Notes: generated by a model from the sequence alone, not told the origin. Counted from the stretch's first letter, positions 55,105-63,653 are shown. The stretch is 64,000 nt of DNA from Lewinellaceae bacterium (GCA_020636255.1 JACJYE010000007.1:186001-250000), one strand, 5' to 3'. Numbers and translations: made by a program.

Positions 55105-56139
55105 CTACAAATAGGTATTCTTCACTTTGATGATCTCCCCCATGATGCTCATCGCGATCTCCTGCGGTGTCTTCGCGTTAATATCCAGCCCGATCGGCGC
55201 ATGGATGCGGCTGATGGCCGCTTCGGAGAAGCCGGCGGCCATCAGGCGGGCCACCCGTTTGGCATGGGTTTTCTTGCTGCCCAGAGCGCCGATGTAGGCT
55301 ACGCCGGAAGGCAGCAGCAGGTGCAGGGCATTGTCGTCGATCTTGGGGTCGTGTGAGAGGATAGCGGCGTAGGTATAGGCGTCGAGTTCGAATTGGGTTA
55401 ACACTTCGGCAGGGTATTGCACGAAGAGTTGATCAGGCGGCGCCGCAAACTGGGTTTTGTTGGCGAACACCCCGCGCGGGTCGATGACGATGGTTTCGAA
55501 ATCGAACAGGCTGGCCAACTGCACCAGGCCGACGGTGACATGGGCGGCGCCGATGATGATCAGGCGGCTGCGCCGTGGGAAAACCTGGGCAAAGTAGGTG
55601 GCTCCCTCCGCTTCCACTACCTGGTGCCGGCGCTCGCGGTAGGCCTGCAGGGCCGCGGCTTTGAGATCCGGGCCGGCGGGCCGCCCCAGGGTGCTGCCGT
55701 CGGGGAAAACCAGGGTGTGGCGCCCCGGCCCATCCTGGAGCAGGGTCAGGAGGATACAGGGTTCGTTGCCCGACAGGCAGCTGTGCAGCCCTTGCCAGGC
55801 AGCCTGCTCATCGGGGTGCGTGTCGAAGGCGAAAAAACGTTCGAGGAAGACCTGCATTTTCCCGCCGCAGCTCAACCCCACGGCCCAGGCGTCTTCATCG
55901 GCCACGCCGAAGGCCAGGCGCCGGGCGGCGCCCTGTTCGATCAGCGGCATCGCTTCCCTTATGACGGCTCCTTCCACACAACCGCCGCTGACTGAGCCGG
56001 CCAGCTCCATTTCACTGGAAACGATCATAGATGAGCCTACCGGGCGGGGCGAAGAACCCCAGGTTTGGATAACCGTCGCAAGGGCGAAAGGCGCCTGGCG
56101 CTGTGTCCAGGCTTCGATTTGGGGCAACAATTCTTTCAT
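55105..56139 (-). CDS. XdhC/CoxF-type molybdenum hydroxylase maturation factor
   Basis: 344 residues. N-terminal XdhC/CoxI domain (about 10-75; ATVIQTWGSSPRPVGSSMIV, VSGGCVEGAVI) with a conserved Cys in VGLSCGGKMQVF, and a C-terminal Rossmann XdhC_C domain (about 190-335; RLIIIGAAHVTVGLVQLASL, VIDPRGVFANKTQF, ILSHDPKIDD, YIGALGSKKTHAKR). XdhC holds and sulfurates the Mo cofactor before insertion; in aerobic CODH loci the equivalent is CoxF, needed with CoxD and CoxE. It is divergent from the gene set leading to coxM and carries the same upstream dyad as coxM. Confidence 0.9.
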   Translation of the reverse strand: MKELLPQIEAWTQRQAPFALATVIQTWGSSPRPVGSSMIVSSEMELAGSVSGGCVEGAVIREAMPLIEQGAARRLAFGVADEDAWAVGLSCGGKMQVFLERFFAFDTHPDEQAAWQGLHSCLSGNEPCILLTLLQDGPGRHTLVFPDGSTLGRPAGPDLKAAALQAYRERRHQVVEAEGATYFAQVFPRRSRLIIIGAAHVTVGLVQLASLFDFETIVIDPRGVFANKTQFAAPPDQLFVQYPAEVLTQFELDAYTYAAILSHDPKIDDNALHLLLPSGVAYIGALGSKKTHAKRVARLMAAGFSEAAISRIHAPIGLDINAKTPQEIAMSIMGEIIKVKNTYL

Positions 56140-56152
56140 AAAAGCTGTGTTT

Positions 56153-56170
56153 TTAGAAAATATATTCTAA
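56153..56170. promoter_or_regulatory. Dyad TTAGAA-N6-TTCTAA upstream of xdhC
   Basis: 18 bp, 14 bp upstream of the xdhC start and 57 bp upstream of the divergent membrane-protein start. The identical half-sites and spacing recur at 58222-58239 before coxM. Confidence 0.6.
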
Positions 56171-56226
56171 ATTGAGGCTAATTTACGCTATAATTGACAT
56201 TTGATCACGACAAAACGGCCTGGCTG

Positions 56227-56694
56227 ATGTCGCAGTCTTCCGATCCTTGCAAATGTAATACACCTCATCGGGTAAAACACAAAGGGAAACCACTCAGTGC
56301 GCTGATGGGCATCCTGATCGTGCTCCTCCCTAAGTGCCCCTTTTGCCTTTTAGCCTACTCCAGTGCCATTACCCTGTGCAGCGGCGTGAAGGTATACCAG
56401 CACGAGCCGGGCTGGCCGTCCTGGATATCCATCGGCCTGGCATCGCTGACACTGGCGCTGGTGCTTTGGAACTATAAAGGCCGCCGGACGCTTTTTGCTG
56501 CGGCCTTGATTTTGTCAGGCAGTTATTTCATCTTGAGCAGTGAACTGCAAACGGGCGAGCTGGCCGTTTACTATCTCGGGGCGGCCCTTCTGCTGAGCGG
56601 CGTCTGGGTGAACGGGAGCTTCCGCTACGTATTTAACCGCTGGGCCCGCCCGTTATGGCAACGCTTGTTTTTATCAGCAAAAAAAGAAGCCTGA
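56227..56694 (+). CDS. Cys-containing four-helix membrane protein
   Basis: Start at 56227 (MSQSSDPCKCNTPHRVKHKG); 155 residues. Cys pairs CKC near the N-terminus and KCPFCLLAY at the start of the first helix, then three further hydrophobic segments. CPFC-type motifs in a first helix recall metal- or thiol-handling small membrane proteins (MerC-like), but the match is loose. Its stop overlaps the start of the MoaD-like gene by 1 bp (TGATG), so they are coupled. The role in the CODH locus is unknown. Confidence 0.75.
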   Translation: MSQSSDPCKCNTPHRVKHKGKPLSALMGILIVLLPKCPFCLLAYSSAITLCSGVKVYQHEPGWPSWISIGLASLTLALVLWNYKGRRTLFAAALILSGSYFILSSELQTGELAVYYLGAALLLSGVWVNGSFRYVFNRWARPLWQRLFLSAKKEA

Positions 56695-56966
56695 TGGCTA
56701 CCGTTTCCTTTACTTCTGCGCTAAACCGCTTTTTCCCCGGCCTGAAACCGGAACAGGTCGATGCCCCAACGGTCCGGGAGGCTCTGGAACAGGTCGAGCG
56801 CCGCTATCCCGGTATCAAGGACTACCTTGTCGACGAGCAGGGTTGCCTGCGCAAGCACGTCAACATATTCGTGGAAGGTGAACTGATCTCCGACCGGAAA
56901 AAGCTTACCGACCCGATCGGCGCCCATGCTGATGTTCTCGTTTTCCAGGCGCTCTCCGGCGGATAG
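56694..56966 (+). CDS. MoaD/ThiS-family ubiquitin-like protein
   Basis: Start at 56694 (MATVSFTSALNRFFPGLKPE). 90 residues, beta-grasp pattern, with VREALEQVERRYPGIKDYLV, then HVNIFVEGELI and VLVFQALSGG at the end. The free C-terminal Gly-Gly is the site that is adenylylated and thiocarboxylated in sulfur carriers. No MoaE (its usual partner) is near; the next gene is a beta-propeller 37 bp downstream, a pairing that I recall from other genomes. It could serve molybdopterin synthesis or a separate sulfur-transfer path. Confidence 0.85.
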   Translation: MATVSFTSALNRFFPGLKPEQVDAPTVREALEQVERRYPGIKDYLVDEQGCLRKHVNIFVEGELISDRKKLTDPIGAHADVLVFQALSGG

Positions 56967-57003
56967 TAGCCGCACCTGGCCAACACTTCCCATCCCGACA
57001 TTT

Positions 57004-58092
57004 ATGCCATCTAAAGTATTGCTGATCGGTACGTCCAAGGGGCTGGTTGAATACCGGCGCTCGCTCAATGGCTGGGCCATTGGCAAGGTGCACTTTCAGG
57101 GCATGCCGGTGTCCGCCCTGCACGTCGATGAGCACACCCGGGCATGGTGGGTGGGGCTGGCGCACCGCCATTGGGGCCAAAAGTTGCACTACAGCGCTGA
57201 CGAAGGCCATAAGTGGCAACCGGTGCCCACCCCCGTATATCCTGCCGGTGCGATGCTGAAACCGGGCAAGCCGGCTTCGCTGAAGAAGATATGGTGCCTG
57301 CAGGGCGCCGGCCCCGGCAGGCCTGACGGGCTGTGGCTGGGCACGGAGCCCGGAGGCCTTTTCTACAGCGATGACAATGGCCTCAGTTTTCACCTGGTGG
57401 AAAGCCTTTGGAACCACCCCAGCCGCCTCGATGAGAACCAGTGGTTCGGCGCCGGGCGCGACTTCCCTTTTATCCATTCTATTGTCGTGGCCCCCGGCGA
57501 TGGCGATCACGTATATATCGCCGTGAGCTGTGCCGGCGTTTTCGAGACGCGCGACGGCGGCGCGTCGTGGGCGCCGCGCAACAAAGGGCTCGTAGCTGCA
57601 TACCTGCCCAACCCGGGGGCGGAGGTTGGCCACGACCCCCACCTCCTGCTCGCCTGCCGCGCCAGGCCCGAAGTGCTTTGGCAGCAAAATCACTGCGGCA
57701 TTTTCCGCTCCGTAGATGGCGGGCAGCAATGGGACAACGTGACGGACGAGCAAGGCATCGCGAACTATGGTTTTGCCCTGGCCGTCGACCACCAAAACCC
57801 CGAAAGGGCCTGGGTGATTCCCGCCGTCAGCGACGAGGAGCGCGTTGCCCACGGGCTGGCGCTCTGCGTTTGTGTTACTGAAAACGGCGGCCGGAGCTGG
57901 CGGCAACTGCGCAGCGGCCTGCCCCAGGAATATTGCTTCGATATCGTCTACCGCCATGCCCTGGCCATTTCGGGAAATACCCTCGCTTTCGGTACCTCTA
58001 CCGGTAATGTATACCTTTCAGAGAACGAGGGCGAGCACTGGTCCTGCCTTTCTCATAACCTGGCCTCCGTTGACGCCGCATCCTTCGGCTAG
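57004..58092 (+). CDS. BNR-like beta-propeller protein paired with the MoaD-like gene
   Basis: Start at 57004 (MPSKVLLIGTSKGLVEYRRS); 362 residues, no signal peptide. Asp-box-like motifs (SDDNGLSFHLV, TRDGGASWAPR, SVDGGQQWDNV, TENGGRSWRQL) show a propeller of the sialidase/BNR superfamily, commonly misannotated as exo-alpha-sialidase. It shares long blocks with the 13252-14340 protein, including SCAGVFE, EVGHDPHLLLA, LWQQNHCGIF and a C-x-C. Cytoplasmic location and the Cys/His conservation make a true sialidase unlikely. Probably cotranscribed with the MoaD-like gene; a 180-bp gap with an operator follows before coxM. Confidence 0.85.
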   Translation: MPSKVLLIGTSKGLVEYRRSLNGWAIGKVHFQGMPVSALHVDEHTRAWWVGLAHRHWGQKLHYSADEGHKWQPVPTPVYPAGAMLKPGKPASLKKIWCLQGAGPGRPDGLWLGTEPGGLFYSDDNGLSFHLVESLWNHPSRLDENQWFGAGRDFPFIHSIVVAPGDGDHVYIAVSCAGVFETRDGGASWAPRNKGLVAAYLPNPGAEVGHDPHLLLACRARPEVLWQQNHCGIFRSVDGGQQWDNVTDEQGIANYGFALAVDHQNPERAWVIPAVSDEERVAHGLALCVCVTENGGRSWRQLRSGLPQEYCFDIVYRHALAISGNTLAFGTSTGNVYLSENEGEHWSCLSHNLASVDAASFG

Positions 58093-58221
58093 GCCTTTTT
58101 GAGGTTTCAGAGTAAATACCTTTCGTTTATCGGCTTTTTTCATGGGTATTCATTTGCTATTTCTGGGTTTTTGGGTAAAAAGTTAAAATACAAAGCTTAT
58201 TCGCCAAATAAACCTGCATTA

Positions 58222-58239
58222 TTAGAAATTATTTTCTAA
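58222..58239. promoter_or_regulatory. Dyad TTAGAA-N6-TTCTAA upstream of coxM
   Basis: 18 bp, 33 bp upstream of the coxM start; same half-sites and spacing as at 56153-56170. The 58093-58221 stretch is AT-rich promoter-like DNA without a gene. Confidence 0.6.
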
Positions 58240-58272
58240 TTTTAGCGACAATACAAATAAAACCATACGTAT

Positions 58273-59142
58273 ATGATACCAGCACCCTTTGACTATGCTG
58301 CTCCCAAAACGTTGGGAGAGGCCTTTGCCCTTTTGGAGCAACATGGCGACGAAGCAAAGATCCTGGCAGGAGGGCACAGCCTGCTGCCCATGATGAAGCT
58401 TCGTTTTGCGTCTCCTTCCTTTCTTGTTGACATCAACAACATCCCCGGGCTTTCCTACATCCGGGAGTCGGATGGCTACCTCAGGATAGGCGCCATGACG
58501 CGTGAAGCCGAACTGGAGCATTCCGGGCTGATCAGCTCCAAATACCCGATTTTTACCGACGCTTCGAAGCTGATCGCCGACCCGCAGGTGCGGAATATGG
58601 GCACGATAGGGGGCAACCTTGCGCACGGTGACGCAGCCAACGACCATCCCGCCGTAATGCTCGCCATGCGGGCGGAAGTGGTGGTCAGCAGCTCGGAGGG
58701 CCAGCGCGTCGTGCCTATCGACGAGTTCTTTTTCGGATTCTACATGACAGCCGTTCAACCCAACGAGATCCTCACCGAGATCCGCATTCCCATACCTCCC
58801 GCTCATACCGGCAGCGCCTACCATAAGCTGGAACGCAAGGTAGGCGACTACGCTACAGCAGGGGTGGCCGTACAACTTACCCTTGGCCGCGACGGGATAT
58901 GTAGCCATGCCGGCATAGGCCTTACCAACCTCAACCCCACGCCTATGAGGGCATCCCGCTCTGAGGAAGCACTCATAGGAGAAAAACTGACCGACGCCGT
59001 GATCGCCCGCGCCGCTGAAATGGCCGCCGAAGACTGCAACCCTTCCGAGGACCTGCGGGGCGACGAAGAATACAAACGCGCGATGGCCGGGGTACTTACC
59101 AGGCGCATGATCCATAGAGCACTGGATCGGGCTAAGGCCTGA
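58273..59142 (+). CDS. coxM: Carbon monoxide dehydrogenase FAD subunit
   Basis: 289 residues, medium subunit of the aerobic Mo/Cu CO dehydrogenase. FAD-binding motifs: AGGHSLLPMM (residues 32-41) and MGTIGGNLAHGD (about 107-118), the two signatures of CODH medium subunits. It passes electrons from the 2Fe-2S subunit to the quinone pool. First of the M-S-L gene order typical of CODH. 49 bp to coxS. AT-rich upstream region with a dyad operator. Confidence 0.95.
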   Translation: MIPAPFDYAAPKTLGEAFALLEQHGDEAKILAGGHSLLPMMKLRFASPSFLVDINNIPGLSYIRESDGYLRIGAMTREAELEHSGLISSKYPIFTDASKLIADPQVRNMGTIGGNLAHGDAANDHPAVMLAMRAEVVVSSSEGQRVVPIDEFFFGFYMTAVQPNEILTEIRIPIPPAHTGSAYHKLERKVGDYATAGVAVQLTLGRDGICSHAGIGLTNLNPTPMRASRSEEALIGEKLTDAVIARAAEMAAEDCNPSEDLRGDEEYKRAMAGVLTRRMIHRALDRAKA

Positions 59143-59191
59143 GCCAGCCTGCGAGCCCTCTTTCGATGAACATTTAAAACCAATCAGAACG

Positions 59192-59695
59192 ATGAAAAAA
59201 GAAATAACAGTAACGATAAACGGAGAAACGCGCACCGCAACGGTGGAACCGCGGATGCTGCTTGCCCATTTCATCAGGGAGCAACTACGGCTGACGGGCA
59301 CACATATCGGTTGTGATACCTCCAACTGCGGGGCCTGTACGATCCTGGTCAACGGCAAATCTATCAAATCCTGCACTATGCTGGCCATTCAGGCCGACGG
59401 GAAGGAGATCATTACCGTTGAAGGCCTGGCTACAGTGGACGGGCTGCATCCTATTCAGGAAGGTTTTCACCTCAACCACGGCCTGCACTGCGGTTATTGC
59501 ACACCGGGCATGATGCTGCGCGCCGTCGAGCTGCTCGCCGGTAACCCCAATCCCAGTGAGGAAGAGATACGCTGGGGTATCTCAGGCAACCTGTGCCGCT
59601 GCACGGGATATAACAACATCGTGAAGGCCATACAGTACGCCGGCGCCAAAATGCGCGGGGAGGAACTGCCCTCTACCGAGCCGCAATTCGTGTAA
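59192..59695 (+). CDS. coxS: Carbon monoxide dehydrogenase 2Fe-2S subunit
   Basis: 167 residues. N-terminal plant-type ferredoxin domain with Cys 41, 46, 49 and 61 (HIGCDTSNCGACTILVNG) and a C-terminal helical domain with Cys 100, 103, 135 and 137 (HCGYCTPGMM and GNLCRCTGYNN) for the second cluster. All eight ligands are present. It links the Mo site of CoxL with the FAD of CoxM. 31 bp to coxL. Confidence 0.97.
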   Translation: MKKEITVTINGETRTATVEPRMLLAHFIREQLRLTGTHIGCDTSNCGACTILVNGKSIKSCTMLAIQADGKEIITVEGLATVDGLHPIQEGFHLNHGLHCGYCTPGMMLRAVELLAGNPNPSEEEIRWGISGNLCRCTGYNNIVKAIQYAGAKMRGEELPSTEPQFV

Positions 59696-59726
59696 CACCT
59701 TACTCAACTAAAACCACCCTAACGTT

Positions 59727-62096
59727 ATGATAAGATGTAAAACATCCAAAGAGATCGGTGGAATGGGCCATTCCATGAAAAGGAAGGAAGACGCCCGTTT
59801 TATCCAGGGCAAAGGCCATTACGTAGACGACATCCACCTGCCGGGAATGCTCCACATGGATATCGTGCGCAGCCCCTATGCCTATGCTAAGATCAAAAGC
59901 ATCAACACCGAGGAAGCCCTTAAGGTCCCCGGTGTCCTCGCTGTCGTTACGGGCCGCGACCTGGAAAAATACAACCTCCACTGGATGCCGACCATCATGT
60001 CGGATACACAGATGGTGCTGCCTACCGATACGGTGATGTACCAGGCCCAGGAAGTGGCGGCTGTCATTGCTACCGACCGTTATGCAGCCCGCGACGGTAA
60101 AGAGGCCGTCATCGTCGAGTATGAGCCCATGAAGCCCATTATCGACCCTTATAAAGCACTCAGCCCCGATGCACCCGTGCTGCGCACCGACAAGCCTGGT
60201 AAGACGGATAACCACATCTGGCACTGGGAAGCAGGGAATAAAGAAGCTACCGACAAGGTGTTCGCCGGAGCTGACGTGGTGGTGAAGGAGCAGATGTACA
60301 TCCCGCGTATTCACGTGGCATCCATCGAGACCTGCGGCTGCGTGGCCGATTATGACAAGGTGAACAACCACCTGACCATGTACATGACCACGCAGGCGCC
60401 CCACGCCATCCGAACGGTGATCGCCCTGGTGGCGGGCCATGTCGGGCTGACGGAGGAAAAGATCCGCGTCGTCTCGCCCGATATCGGCGGAGGTTTCGGG
60501 GGCAAGGTGCCGGTCTATCCGGGTTATGTGGTCGCTATCGCTGTATCTTTCCTGGTGGGCAAGCCGGTGAAATGGGTCGAAGACCGCAGCGAGAACCTGC
60601 AGGCCGACTCTTTTGCCCGCGATTACCACATCACAGCTGAAATGGCAGGAACCAGGGAAGGTAAGATCCTGGCCACCCGCTTTAAGGTCCTGGCCGATCA
60701 CGGTTATACAGATGCTTCGGCCAACCCGTCGAAGTTCCCCACAGGCCTGTTCTCTATCGGGACCGGCTCGTACAACTACGGTACGGCCTTCATGGAAGCG
60801 GACGCCGTTTATACCAACAAGCCGCCGGGAGGGGTTGCCTACCGCTGCTCCTTCCGCGTGACCGAAGCCGTGCACGCCGTCGAGCGCATTACCGACCGCT
60901 TTGCTTTGGAGATCGGCAAAGACCCTGCGCAGCTGCGGATGGAGAATTTTATCAAAAAAGAGGAGTTCCCGTGGAAATCCCCGACGGGATGGGAGTACGA
61001 TAGCGGTGATTACCATGCCGGCCTGCGGAAAGCCATGGATGTAGTAGGGTATGAAGCACTGCGCAGGGAACAGGCCGAGAAGCGCCAGCGCGGTGAACTC
61101 ATGGGCATCGGCATTTCCACTTTTACGGAGATCGTCGGCGCGGGCCCGTCGAAAGATTTCGATATCCTGGGCATCAAGATGTTCGACAGCGCCGAGATCA
61201 GGGTGCACCCTACAGGTAAGGCCATCGCCCGCTTCGGCACCAAATCACAGGGCCAGGGCCATGAGACGACCTACGCGCAGATCGTCGCTGAAGAGCTGGG
61301 CATCCCGGCCGAGCACGTACAGGTGGAAGAAGGCGATACGGATACGGCGCCCTATGGCCTGGGCACCTATGCCAGCCGTAGTACGCCGACTGCCGGCGCC
61401 GCCGCTGCCGTAGCGGCCCGTAAGTTGAGGGACAAGGCCCGCAAGATCGCGGCCCACCTGCTGGAAGTCAGCGAAGAGGACCTGGAATGGGAGCCGGGCA
61501 AGTTTACCGTAAAAGGCGCCCCGGAAAAGGCCAAGACCATCCAGGAGATCGTCTTTGCGGCCTATACCAACCACCCTCAGGGCATGGAGGCCGGCTTCGA
61601 GGCCACCCATTATTACGACCCGCCCAACCTGACATTCCCCTCCGGGGCCTACATCTGCGTGGTGGATATCGACAAAGAGACGGGCGAGCCCAAAATACGC
61701 CGCTTCGTCGCCATCGACGATTGCGGGAATATTATCAACCCGATGATCGTGCAGGGGCAGGTGCACGGAGGCCTGACGCAGGGGCTGGCGCCGGCCATGT
61801 ACGAACAGCTGATCTACGACGAGGACGGCAACATCCTGAACGGCACTTTTATGGATTATCTGGTGCCGACCGCTGTGGAGTCGCCCAGCTGGGAAACGGG
61901 CCATACGGTGACCCCGTCGCCACACCATCCCATCGGCGCCAAAGGCGTAGGGGAGTCTCCTACGGTGGGCGCTCCGCCGGCCATCGCCAACGCCATCGTT
62001 GATGCCCTGTCGCACCTGGGCGTCACACATATCGACATTCCGATCACGCCCATCAAGATATGGAAGATACTGAAGCAGAAGGGCGTAATACAGTAG
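59727..62096 (+). CDS. coxL: Form I carbon monoxide dehydrogenase large (Mo/Cu) subunit
   Basis: 789 residues, xanthine-oxidase superfamily. The active-site loop GGVAYRCSFR (Cys at residue 374) is the AYxCSFR signature of form I CoxL; form II proteins have AYRGAGR. That Cys carries the Mo-S-Cu site. Other motifs: IGGGFGGKVPVYPG, KSQGQGHETTYAQI, APYGLGTYASRSTP and the catalytic Glu in GAKGVGESPTVGAP (Glu 743). Oxidises CO with water to CO2, two protons and two electrons. The start MIRCKTSKEIGGMGHSMKRK fits known CoxL N-termini. A strong terminator follows. Confidence 0.97.
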   Translation: MIRCKTSKEIGGMGHSMKRKEDARFIQGKGHYVDDIHLPGMLHMDIVRSPYAYAKIKSINTEEALKVPGVLAVVTGRDLEKYNLHWMPTIMSDTQMVLPTDTVMYQAQEVAAVIATDRYAARDGKEAVIVEYEPMKPIIDPYKALSPDAPVLRTDKPGKTDNHIWHWEAGNKEATDKVFAGADVVVKEQMYIPRIHVASIETCGCVADYDKVNNHLTMYMTTQAPHAIRTVIALVAGHVGLTEEKIRVVSPDIGGGFGGKVPVYPGYVVAIAVSFLVGKPVKWVEDRSENLQADSFARDYHITAEMAGTREGKILATRFKVLADHGYTDASANPSKFPTGLFSIGTGSYNYGTAFMEADAVYTNKPPGGVAYRCSFRVTEAVHAVERITDRFALEIGKDPAQLRMENFIKKEEFPWKSPTGWEYDSGDYHAGLRKAMDVVGYEALRREQAEKRQRGELMGIGISTFTEIVGAGPSKDFDILGIKMFDSAEIRVHPTGKAIARFGTKSQGQGHETTYAQIVAEELGIPAEHVQVEEGDTDTAPYGLGTYASRSTPTAGAAAAVAARKLRDKARKIAAHLLEVSEEDLEWEPGKFTVKGAPEKAKTIQEIVFAAYTNHPQGMEAGFEATHYYDPPNLTFPSGAYICVVDIDKETGEPKIRRFVAIDDCGNIINPMIVQGQVHGGLTQGLAPAMYEQLIYDEDGNILNGTFMDYLVPTAVESPSWETGHTVTPSPHHPIGAKGVGESPTVGAPPAIANAIVDALSHLGVTHIDIPITPIKIWKILKQKGVIQ

Positions 62097-62114
62097 GTTC
62101 ACACCAGGGAAGGG

Positions 62115-62152
62115 CCCTGCCGCTATCGCATGTGCGAAGCGGCAGGGTTTTT
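62115..62152 (+). terminator. Rho-independent terminator between coxL and coxG
   Basis: A stem CCCTGCCGCT/AGCGGCAGGG extended by TCGCA/TGCGA, followed by five T, 18 bp after the coxL stop. It should separate the structural genes from coxGDE or lower their expression by partial read-through. Confidence 0.85.
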
Positions 62153-62238
62153 AAAAGCCAGGACGATGCTCATTTAGCATTGTTCAAGGAATAAGTTCTC
62201 CATTGGAGATTTTGATTGTACTTAACCATAAAAATATT

Positions 62239-62769
62239 ATGAAGGCTAATATCGAAAAGGTATTTCACGTCGATGAACCCATCGCCAAAGTATGGGGATT
62301 TCTGACCGACCCGGCCAGGATCGTACCCTGTGTGCCGGGCGCCAGCCTTTCCGAACAGATCGACGAGGACAATTTCAAGGGCGAAGTGACGCTGAAGTTC
62401 GGGCCGGTAAAGGCCAGTTACAATGGGCAGGTCACTTTCCAGGAGCGCAATGCCGATGCATACCACATGCAACTGCTGGGCAAGGGGCTGGATTCCAAAG
62501 GCAAAGGCAGCGCCGATATGCTGATGAGCGGTAGCCTGGTGGAAAAGGACGGCGGTACGGAAGTGGCCTGCAGCATGGAGATCAGCATCACGGGTATGCT
62601 TGCACAGTTCGGCTCACGGCTCATAACCGACGTTTCCAATACCGTTTTCGGCCAGTTTGTCGACAACTTTAAAGCGAGGCTTGCGGGAGAAGAAGTAGAT
62701 AATACCCTCAAGGCCGGCTCAGTGGTGGGCTCCGTAGTGAAAGGCATTTTCGGAAAAAAAGAAGAATGA
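62239..62769 (+). CDS. coxG: CoxG-family SRPBCC protein
   Basis: Start at 62239 (MKANIEKVFHVDEPIAKVWG); a TTG 12 codons upstream is less likely. 176 residues: an SRPBCC lipid-binding-like fold (about 1-145; VPGASLSEQIDEDNFKGEVT, YNGQVTFQERNADAYHMQLL, KGKGSADMLMSG) plus a short C-terminal tail. CoxG proteins recruit CODH to the membrane, and related ones bind menaquinone. It overlaps coxD by 4 bp. Confidence 0.9.
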   Translation: MKANIEKVFHVDEPIAKVWGFLTDPARIVPCVPGASLSEQIDEDNFKGEVTLKFGPVKASYNGQVTFQERNADAYHMQLLGKGLDSKGKGSADMLMSGSLVEKDGGTEVACSMEISITGMLAQFGSRLITDVSNTVFGQFVDNFKARLAGEEVDNTLKAGSVVGSVVKGIFGKKEE

Positions 62770-63653
62770 ACCAAACACCAGGCCTGGAGGCCATCATAGA
62801 ACGCTTCGGTGAACAGGGTTTCGTGGCTGACGAGGAACTGGCTACCACCCTTTTTCTCATGCTTCACCTGGGCAAGCCGCTCCTGCTGGAGGGCCACCCC
62901 GGAGTAGGGAAAACGGAAGTGGCTAACGTGCTGGCCGCTTTCCTCGGCGCCGAGCTGATCCGCCTGCAGTGTTATGAAGGGCTGGACGTGCATTCGGCCG
63001 TTTACGAATGGAATTATCAGAAGCAATTGCTGTCGATCAAGATCCAGGAGGGCAGCGCCCGCACGGAAGCGGAAAAAGAAGCGCACATCTTCGGGCCGGA
63101 ATTCCTGCTGAAACGGCCGCTGCTGCGATCTATCACCGGTGAACAGGCGCCCGTCCTGCTGATCGACGAGGTCGACCGGGCCGATGAAGAGTTCGAGGCC
63201 TTCCTGCTGGAGCTGCTGTCGGCCTTTCAGATCAGCATCCCCGAGCTGGGCACCATCCGGGCGATCCATAGGCCGTTTGTGATCCTGACGTCCAACCGGG
63301 CACGGGAGCTGAGCGATGCCTTAAAGCGCCGCTGCCTGTACCATTGGGTGGACTTTCCGGATATGGACAAGGAAATGCGGATCGTACGGAAACACCTGCC
63401 GGATATCGATGAGGCACTGGCGCGCGAGCTGGTCCGGCTGGTACAGCGGCTCAGGACAAAGAAGCTGGATAAAACGCCCGGCATTGCCGAAACCCTCGAC
63501 TGGGCGCGCGGGCTGGTAGCGCTGGGGTGCCGGCAACTGGACAGAGAGAGCATCGAAAAAAGCCTCGGTTGCCTCCTCAAATCCGCCAATGATATGGAAT
63601 GGGCCCGGGCAGAGGGCGTAACTAACCTCCTGACGGAAATTGAAGATGCCTGA
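62766..63653 (+). CDS. coxD: CoxD, MoxR-like AAA ATPase for CODH maturation
   Basis: 295 residues. Walker A LLEGHPGVGKTEVANVL, Walker B APVLLIDEVDRADEEF, sensor 1 FVILTSNRARELSDALKRRC, and a C-terminal lid with LDWARGLVALGC. CoxD is the ATPase that helps build the Mo-S-Cu site together with CoxE and CoxF (known from Oligotropha-type systems). It overlaps coxG and coxE at its ends, showing tight coupling. Confidence 0.93.
   Translation: MNQTPGLEAIIERFGEQGFVADEELATTLFLMLHLGKPLLLEGHPGVGKTEVANVLAAFLGAELIRLQCYEGLDVHSAVYEWNYQKQLLSIKIQEGSARTEAEKEAHIFGPEFLLKRPLLRSITGEQAPVLLIDEVDRADEEFEAFLLELLSAFQISIPELGTIRAIHRPFVILTSNRARELSDALKRRCLYHWVDFPDMDKEMRIVRKHLPDIDEALARELVRLVQRLRTKKLDKTPGIAETLDWARGLVALGCRQLDRESIEKSLGCLLKSANDMEWARAEGVTNLLTEIEDA

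Noticed and set aside
57004..58092. True exo-alpha-sialidase
   Set aside because: No export signal and no catalytic arginine triad that I can identify; only the propeller repeats are shared.
59700..61208. 502-codon open frame opposite coxL
   Set aside because: Antisense shadow; coxL is certain from its active-site motifs.
59727..62096. CoxL read as a xanthine dehydrogenase or form II CoxL-like protein
   Set aside because: The active-site loop is AYRCSFR, not AYRGAGR, and the operon has coxG, coxD and coxE.
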